From Perkinsus marinus ATCC 50983 (Eukaryota; Perkinsozoa; Perkinsida; Perkinsidae), in assembly GCF_000006405.1 (NCBI RefSeq), contig NW_003206680.1:19371-83370 (forward strand): DNA of 64,000 bases, read 5' to 3'. The translations under genes were made by a program, and so were the position numbers. The first letter of the stretch is position 1, and each line of letters opens with the position of its first letter. Positions 56,701-64,000 of the stretch are shown in pieces. The notes below the pieces were generated by a model, which did no database searches, was not told the origin of the DNA, and saw only the letters and a list, made by a program, of their open reading frames with translations.

Positions 56701-58130
56701 GATGTTGTCTTTATGGTCACAAGTGGCCTTTTTCTCTCCTTTCTGTGAACGAGCGTTGCGTTATGTAGTCTTGGAATCGCAATAAACTTCGTACTGACAA
56801 CACTACTCTTTGTGAACGCCAGAATATGTGCACCTCTGCTAGGGGGATCCATGTTTCAGAAGACTTCCGGAACGGTCATTCTCCCGGACGAGCGTCAGTG
56901 AGGCTCTTCGCCGTGGCGCTCCCCCGGGGTCTCCATGTCTTGGTTGATCCATCCATCAATGCTCATCATGCACGTGCCCCACCACGCTCCGTTCATCCCC
57001 TTATCACGTCTTGGTGCAACTATCCGAGGGCCCAAGGCTACTATTGAGCTGTTGAACGTGAGTTGCCACCCCTTGAGGCACGGGGAGGGTGGCCTCGGGT
57101 CTCCTTCTAGAGGAATCTTTCTACATGTTAAAGATCTTTGAATCAATACGGTGGTGGTTGAGTGGCATTCAGGGGAGAAGCCTCGTGTATCAGGGACTGC
57201 GCTCATTGACGACGTCAGACGTTACGTCTGTCATGACACTGACGCTGTCCACCGGGTATCTTGCCGAATTTCGTAGATATCAATCCCACTAGAGAGGCTC
57301 CGCGTCCGCCTGATTATGTATCGAGGTGCGTCAATGTGCGTACTACTCATACACGCGCGCACAGTTGTGTTATTGATCCAAGCCTACTTCCCGTGAATTC
57401 GAATCAGTTTGACCTATGAGTGAATCTCAATGTTTCCGCTTGTTTTACTTCTATCTCCTCCGCTATGGGAATTCTGTCGAGGAACACGCTTTGTTGTACA
57501 TGAACACAAGATGACTTCATATTCCACGACGACATCACACGACAGGTCAACGAGTTATCGCTTCCTGACAAGTTTCATCAACCTTGCCGAGTCTTTGGAG
57601 GAAGCACCGCTCTCCTTGTCCCCAATGACCTCTTTCCATTCTTTCGATTGGGCGCGTTGTTCGGCCGTCGATAATCTAATTCTTTCCTAGCTGGAACGTA
57701 ATAACCTTCCACACCCTATGAGGTTGCGAACATCTATATTCGATGGCTTTCTCTTCTCTACAACGAAGTATGTTTGATTTTGAGATGACTCAGTAGAGGT
57801 GGGACTAACCGAGAGATACCAATAACCGGCGAGCCTCTCATGTGTAAAAGGAACAGTAACTGTCCGCTTGTGAGCACAGGAAGGGGGGAGAGACAACACT
57901 ACAGATGTGCTTTGACAACAAGTGATGTTGAACAGGACACCCAGCATGCAGTTCGATCATCACCACCACCACATCGAGTTGATTTAAGTAAATTCACAGA
58001 TTCGTGGTATAGACTATAGGTTTAAATTTCATTCATTAAGATTTGAGCTCGGACAACTTCTCACGATAATCGAAAAAACGAGAACCTGAGGCAAACTAGC
58101 CTGGGCAAGGGGTTCCAAGGCGAGCTTACT
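56700..58130. other. No gene seen
   Basis: 1.4 kb of short frames on both strands without motifs or a plausible splice chain; a likely spacer between the convergent AP2 copy 2 and the acidic-tail gene. Confidence 0.5.
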
Positions 58131-61100
58131 TTAGTCGTCAAAGGAAAAGGTTAAATCTCCATGATCATCATCTATCGTGCCCGAGCCATCGTCAAACATC
58201 TGCAGCAAGTTCTGATACAAAAACAGTAAAAATACCAACCCTCCTCAGCTCACCTCGTCATCATAATACTCCCCTTCTTGGTCCTCTCTTCCGTTACCTC
58301 CATCCTGGAAACGCAACGATACCATTTACGACCAACCATAATAAGGTCACCTCGTCGAGCATTTCAATTCCCTCCTCCTCCTCATCATCATCATAACCAC
58401 CAGCAGCAGCAGTATTGAAGTCCCCCTGCTGTCCCTACACAACTGCGCTGTTCTACTCAACGACTAGGGCAAAACGATTAGAAAGGAAAGGGCAGATATA
58501 TACACAGATAAGTTAGAAGCGATACATTAGCTAAGGAACAAGACTACGTAGCTATTTACTGATGATTGTATATTGGGACAGTGCACGATGGTATCCAGAG
58601 GTCCCCATGGTAAGATACAAATTAGGTCCACTTACATTCAGGCCATCCTCAACAATATCAATCCTTCGCTGTTCAATATCCTCCTAAGAACTACTCATTG
58701 CCTCCTCATCGCATTCCAACACCCACCACAGGTAATCTACGTTCCCTCTCCTCCTGTCCGCCCTCACCCCTCACCAGAGGCCCCTAACACGATCACTCCG
58801 CACAGCGAAGATTCCAGAAGATACGCACGCACCTTGAAGATTCTTTCAAAGATACTCCTCGGCGTATCATGGAATTGCACTGTGGCCGTGAACTCCTTGA
58901 ATTTCCTCTCGTCCCTCCAAATTCTCACCGGTCCAGTTGCGCTATGGTCAGTGACTTTCCACCTCAAAGGCTCCGCCACTACGACTACTCGTGGCCTCAT
59001 CTTCCCTTCATGCAATACCACATCAGTATCAATTTCGCCGTCAGAAGTGATTCGAGACGGCGTGGCGATGTCAGTTTTCACGAAATACTTTTTTATATTT
59101 TTCTCATCTCTAAGGACCTTCAACGCGTTCTTCTTGGTGACTTTAAAGTTGATCTAAATATGGTAATCACAACAGCGGAGCGAAGCAGCCAGGAGCTTAT
59201 ATACGAATTCCGAAACCAAGCAGAATTCCCTCAACATTTTCATATTGTCATCACCAACACATGTAGTTGACCATGTGCATATTTTACCACACCAACTCCA
59301 ACATGTTCCCCCTCACTGAGTAAGTCGTTTTCAGGTCGGCCATTGGTTCCCCAGAAGTGTGGGGGATGACCATCGGTACCTTGATACCATTCCATCACAG
59401 TTGAGATTCTGAGCTCCTCACCTCCATAGTCGATGTAAGAGGAAGACTACTAGTAGCAGCTAAAGGCAAGGCCTCTACCACAACAGGGACCTAATACCGA
59501 GGTCCCAGGTTCTATTCCTGGCAACGGCATTTCTCACCCCTAGTGCACGTCGTAGGTCGTTCAAACTGTCAACATCAGCCTCAACTTCCAATTTCACTTC
59601 CTGCTGTAAAGTAGACTTCTTGCCGTACACAACCTTCACCATTCCAGTGAAGGTGCTAACACAAGCAGTTCGTCGTTAAGTATGGTCACGCGAGTACTCG
59701 TGTGAGCTCAGAGGATTCGATTTTATTTTTATTTCTCGGTAAGTATCCTTAGTTATATGATATATCGGAGTTTCACCCTAGTGATGTGAAAGAAAACACT
59801 AGTGAAAAAACATATCTCACAGTTCACTTCGTGGGAAACACATGTGCAAAGTGAATAACACATAAAAAACGTGATGTGTTTACATCAGATTTTACCTACC
59901 GTTTAGATGCAGAGCTCTCGCTGAGTTCCTTCCAAGTATTGGGTACGATCTCCACGGCATCAGGACGATGTGGGAAGAGAGCGGTAGCGATGGTGCCTTT
60001 GTTGAAGTCAAATTTTGCCTCTTTTTGGGTATTCCTCTTAGGAGTTGCTTTCCTCGCAGCAAAGCCTGGATTGATTTTCGTCTTGGCGCCGATGGACAGA
60101 TGAGCCTGCATACACTTGGGTGAGGTGGGCCGCTATCGGACCTACTTTGAATCTTTTGGGTTCATGCTGTGGATTCTCGAAGATTCCTTCGCGCTTGTGC
60201 TGACAAGTAATAATAACAGAAGTAAGCATTTCAGGTAGAACCCCACCAAACTCGACTCCGGGTCAAACAAGTCTCCAACTCCTCCAACAATATCATCCTA
60301 AATCGCAACCCATCACCCTCATAATCTCACGCGAGGCCCACTCACTTCAAAGTGGACGAAGGAGCTGATAGTTTCGATAGCATCATGACAGGTAGGGAAG
60401 TCGCTTGAGGTTTGATCGTAGGCCATCGTGAATTTCACGTCTCGCTTCTTGAGGAAACCGCCTAAGGTTTATGTTCGCTTCCCTCGAGTGTAGTGAGTTT
60501 ACATACGAAATCGGCTAGAATTGTACAGAAACCAATAAGAACTTCCTAAAATTTCCATATTCATCACCAATACATGTAGATATTTTCTCATACCACGCCT
60601 CGCCCAACTCACGAGCCCTCGTCGAGAACAACCCAACCTCCTCCTCCCTCTTGCATGCGCCTCTCTGTACAACCACATCAGAGACTAGCAAGAGCTCTCC
60701 CTATAGAAAGAGTCTCCATCAGAATCTTGCCCATCCTCACTACAGCCTACCTTGTCATCGTTGCATGCCAGTATCCTCTCCTCGGGCTGATACCACACCA
60801 CGCGCAACTTCTTTCCCCTGAGCCTCGGCACCAGCCCTTTATCATTGAACTGAATGACGAGAGCTCCATCACAGTGCTAGTATGAGCTGCTCAGTTACCT
60901 CTATCGTAAGACCGCTACTACTAAGATCAACCTAAGATGAATCTTTGACACTCATCCGTATTAGCAGCAACAACCCTACATGTTTAGTCTTCTGCTCATA
61001 CCCGGCCTTGGCGAGGACTTTTTGCACTTCTCTCGAGAGTGGAATTTTCTTTTTATTTTTCCCTTTTTTCAACTGCATCAGTAAGAACATCAGCCAGCTC

Positions 61101-62149
61101 CTCGTAGGCTCACTTACATGATAGGCATTCCACAGCTCCACGCAGTGTGAGACAAATTCCCTCTGGCCACCCATTCCAGAGTAGACGTATTTCAGCTGAG
61201 TATTGCCACCACCACCCTTACGCTTTTTTGACCCTGTTACAGCAGAGTCCATAGTGATGAGCCAATTGCCATCATCGCTTTGTTGACATTTTGGAGGAGA
61301 TTTAATAGTGACCTCGCACAGTTGGACCTAGGATACTTCTAAAGGGGTCTTCCGTTTCGGTCAACTCCACCTCAGATAGAGATTTGCCGTCTTGATTAGT
61401 ACCCTGGCCGCAGACTTGTTGTAACTTCGCGATCTGGAAAATGAGAGAATTTTATTGGGAAATTTTCAAAGCCCTCAGCTGCATTCTCACTAATTATGGT
61501 TAAGTTCAATGAGTAATCACAGTTGAATTAAGATATTTGATTTTATGTATACATTGTTTACCCATTTAGCGTGAAATGCTGTAATACGCCGTATTTCTTT
61601 CCGACCGGATACACTAAAAGAATTTTGGAATATGTTTTTTTCCAATCACGGGTGAAACTCCATCAGATTGATGTCATTAATTTAGAGCATTCATTGTAGT
61701 TGTAGAAGTGCACAGGAATGAGAATTTCCCAAACTGGGAATTCTGCGAGAATCGGGAATCCCAAATTCTCTTGTATTGTCCCAACACAGAAAATGCAAGA
61801 AACCTCGCAAAACCCCCAGACTCGCGTACTGAGTCTTTCTGATGTGTTATGGAGGCGGTAGTGGGCATCTTGAGCTGAAGAATAGGAAACATCATCTACT
61901 AGCAGTTGCCTCCACACTGCTTACCTTCACTTGGTGGGGGAAGGATTTGGGGCTCTCCCATTCACGGAAGGTTATGTCAATGCCGTGCTTGGGCATCTCG
62001 ATGTGTCGGTGAAGGGCACTGGTCTCGGTACCATTAACCTGGTAGAACCTCGTGATGAGGGAGATGGATGGTATGTAACTTACTACTGGGAGGGGAGATG
62101 AATACAATAGGAAGAGACAGGTCAGGGAGAGCCTATTGACGTTGGGCAT
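58131..62149 (-). CDS. Secreted or ER protein with acidic C-terminal tail, not recognised
   Basis: The start at 62149 gives a signal peptide (LSLTCLFLLYSSPLPVVS). Coding blocks follow on the minus strand: HIEMPKHGIDITFREWESP, DAHYRLHNTSERLS, LQQVCGQGTNQDGK (exon from 61433), FVSHCVELWNAYH, IPLSREVQKVLAKAGYEQ, VIQFNDKGLVPRLRGKK, FLKKRDVKFTMAYDQTSS, AKFDFNKGTIATALFPHR, TFTGMVKVVYGKKSTLQQ, EWYQGTDGHPPHFWGTNG, NFKVTKKNALKVLRDEKN, then acidic blocks YDDDEEEEGIEMLDEV and GTIDDDHGDLTFSFDD before TAA at 58131. Several introns are whole repeat elements (family A at 60469-60606, a tRNA-like one near 59441-59545). No membrane helix beyond the signal peptide. It may be two genes split near 61.5 kb, though phases allow one. 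Confidence 0.55.
59190..59310 (+). repeat. Family A element in the acidic-tail gene intron
   Basis: CAGGAGCTTATATACGAATT to TTGACCATGTGCATATTTTAC. Confidence 0.8.
59460..59540 (+). repeat. tRNA-like sequence making up an intron of the acidic-tail gene
   Basis: Perfect T-arm CCAGG-TTCTATT-CCTGG plus upstream arms, antisense to the host. The host intron runs GTGAGAAATGCCGTTG to CTGCTACTAG around it. Confidence 0.65.
59765..59890 (+). repeat. Family B long variant
   Basis: GGAGTTTCACCCTAGTGATG to GTGATGTGTTTACATCAG; degenerate right end. Confidence 0.65.
60469..60606 (+). repeat. Family A element that is exactly an intron of the acidic-tail gene
   Basis: Host strand: GTATGAGAAAATATCTACAT to GCGAACATAAACCTTAG; edges coincide with GT and AG. 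Confidence 0.85.
61560..61662 (-). repeat. Family B element, degenerate
   Basis: TTACCCATTTAGCGTGAAATG to ATCACGGGTGAAACTCCA. Confidence 0.65.
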
Positions 62150-62374
62150 ATGACGACAGACTGGAAGCTACTTCGATGAATGTGCCCAAGCTGAGTAAAG
62201 CGACATGTAAATCATAGCAGTGCTGGGCAGAATAGAGAGCAGTGCTATGCCCTCCCTCCTAAGGTGTCAGCCACAGTCTAGTGGGAGGGTTGGGCTGGTA
62301 GCCCACGGGGTAGTAGAAGATACTCTTTCTGTTTCCTGAAGGATACTAAAATAAGTGGAGAAATTAGGGTATAC

Positions 62375-62425
62375 TCTACAAACTGCCATTCGGGAAGTCC
62401 CCAGTTCAATCCCCGGTGCCTGTCT
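62375..62425 (+). repeat. tRNA-like sequence
   Basis: TGCCATTCGGGAAG then CCCCAGTTCAATCCCCGG, a T-arm. Confidence 0.4.
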
Positions 62426-62915
62426 ACTTCCCTCCTGAATTATGTCTCTCAAGAATCCTCGCACCGTTGGCGCCCTATAAGTAGTAGCAAGTGGACATTG
62501 AGGAGCTTAGAGGCTCTACTCCTCCACGTGCGTTTGGAGGACCCCTCGTGAAGGCTCTGGTTCCAATGCTTACATTTTGATGAAAATATTGTCAAATAGG
62601 CCTCGAATGGAAATTATACTATTGATCTAAGTATTCGCGTTCGCCCTGGAATTTTACTAGCCCGAAAATTAATAGAATATCAGTTGCGCGTGCGTGCGTC
62701 CGTGGTCGTGTTCCCCGCGTTCCCAGAGCGTGCCTCATCGGCTAGTTGACTGCTAGATGCCATTATGGTCTCAAGGGAAATCAAAGGATACTAGCGTACG
62801 AGCAAGTGAACTTCATGAGACCAATAAGGCTCGGGTAAGACTGATCACCTGTCACACTGCACGCATACCCATTGTTCTTCTCTATTATAGGCTGTAATCA
62901 GGCAGTAGTTGAGAA

Positions 62916-63203
62916 TTATGTCTCTGTAGCTGAGTCGTCCAATAATGTGATACACATTCTCACATCCATTGGCTTTCCGGATTCATCTTCTCCAACCACG
63001 GCGTTCTGCTTCAGTGCGACTTCTTTCATTAGCTTCTCGACTTGCTGCTGCAGGTATTGAATAGGGTCGGCATTCGAGAGTGACATGAGGGGCGCAAAAA
63101 TAATGCAAACTTGAGCCAGATGGCTACTTTTAAATATTATCATTTTCATGCACTTGTACAAACTTACCGATCTGTGCGTGTGCGTGCATGCTTTGGCCAA
63201 CAT
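62916..63203 (-). CDS. Possible coiled-coil exon
   Basis: A minus-strand block reads PIQYLQQQVEKLMKEVALKQ and GEDESGKPMDV, ending at a plausible donor (GAT|GTGAGA near 62966). Heptad-like pattern. No connected exons found; 63310-63400 (-) may be upstream coding. Confidence 0.3.
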   Translation of the reverse strand: MLAKACTHTHRSVSLYKCMKMIIFKSSHLAQVCIIFAPLMSLSNADPIQYLQQQVEKLMKEVALKQNAVVGEDESGKPMDVRMCITLLDDSATET

Positions 63204-63399
63204 AGTTTGGTGAGCTGCAAACTTGTAGAATGGCGTAACCTCTGTGATGGGCCGTAAGAAGCCAGAGGACAGTGAAAGTCAAAGTGTGTCATATATATGT
63301 AAGGAGCTCTGTGTCGTTGGCTCAACGAGGCTACTTCTGCTGAGTTGAGTAGCTGACTGGGCAGCTTGCCAAAAGCTGGTGACCCTAGATCTGTGGGCA

Positions 63400-64000
63400 C
63401 CTTCTATGAATAGGATGGACTTATCTGAGGTGGATAATCAGCACTACTGATGGATCCAAGTTTTCGAATTCCACGAGAGACCACTGTTCATATGTCGGAA
63501 TTGAGTTTGCGAAGTATGCGGAGGCTCCGCAGCGGAGCGAAGAGTGTTTGCGAGAGTTTCGAGTTCAAGAGTTAGTAATGGACTTAGTAATCGAGTTAGT
63601 AATTGACAAATTGTGGATGACCCGTCTGGAGATGTGGGATACTAAGTACCTAATCTGTCAACCTTCGGGTTTGTTATTGCCTCCACACCATATAGTCTCC
63701 GAGAGTTCTGGATTTGTGACTGATGGCTGTCATCGATACTGACGAACTTGGCGAGGATGGTCAGGCGCAAAGCCGAGCGATTAATCTATCGGATCGATGA
63801 ATGATCCTTTAAAAACGATCTCCCACAAGACTCCATCACAGCAGCATGTTCCTCGCACGTTGTCATGGATACTGATCCGAGTGATATAATGTCGTTGCTC
63901 GGGGGGGGGACTGGCGACCTATGGATTGCCAAGTACGAACTTCGTAGTACGAAGCACGAGACCCTTGAACTCAGTGTAAGCGGCGTAATCTTCACAATCC
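63400..64000. other. No gene assigned at the right edge
   Basis: Short frames only. A run of nine G is at 63901-63909. Confidence 0.4.

Noticed and set aside
58573-59157. 194-codon plus-strand frame
   Set aside because: The minus strand has better codon composition, splice sites and continuity with flanking exons; the plus frame is its shadow.

Overview
The window looks like nuclear DNA of an intron-rich alveolate, most probably a perkinsid (Perkinsus-like) protist. This is inferred from tandem genes with paired AP2 domains, genes of 7 to 13 short GT-AG exons, a complete NEDD8, a zuotin-type ribosome chaperone, a pinin-like splicing protein and an ATP23 protease. No rRNA, organellar or bacterial operon structure was seen. 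Three 100-base N runs (15422-15521, 31589-31688, 54700-54799) are scaffold gaps. Exon models were built by hand from reading frame and GT/AG sites, so internal boundaries are good but not transcript-verified.

Layout. 1-2.4 kb: dispersed repeats. 2.4-5.4 kb (-): DNA topoisomerase III, partial, running toward the left edge. 5.87-7.77 kb (-): isopentenyl-diphosphate isomerase (7 exons), head-to-head with NEDD8 at 7.93-8.23 kb (+). 8.93-12.38 kb (+): class I aminotransferase, 13 exons. 12.5-13.4 kb: unidentified exons. 13.95-17.16 kb (+): pinin-like RS protein. 18.1-21.0 kb (+): large helical protein of unknown function. 23.0-24.8 kb (-): ATP23. 25.4-32.1 kb (-): zuotin/DNAJC2, carrying an antisense gag retroelement and a scaffold gap where the rest of its J-domain should be. 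32.5-33.1 kb (-): small unknown protein. 33.5-34.3 kb (+): four-helix membrane protein. 35.4-43.0 kb (-): tandem pair of GT31 glycosyltransferases, each followed by a Cys-rich membrane protein. 44.3-45.7 kb (+): intronless amino-acid transporter. 45.7-52.4 kb: largely unassigned. 52.9-56.7 kb (+): duplicated double-AP2 gene. 58.1-62.1 kb (-): secreted protein with an acidic tail, not recognised.

The unusual part is the introns. Several repeat families sit inside introns and often make up the whole intron, supplying or abutting GT and AG: family A (about 100-190 bp, both orientations), family B (about 110-160 bp, terminal inverted repeats), tRNA-like sequences carrying a Pol III B-box, a short motif around AAGATACAAAATAGGCCC, and a GC-rich motif around ATTTCGTGGCGCGCGGTAAT. 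This matches the behaviour of introner elements (mobile elements that create introns). Frame-preserving introns as short as 18, 26 and 27 nt also occur. Families A and B are dense in 0-33 kb and 58-62 kb but I saw none in 33.6-58 kb, where tandem gene duplication dominates.
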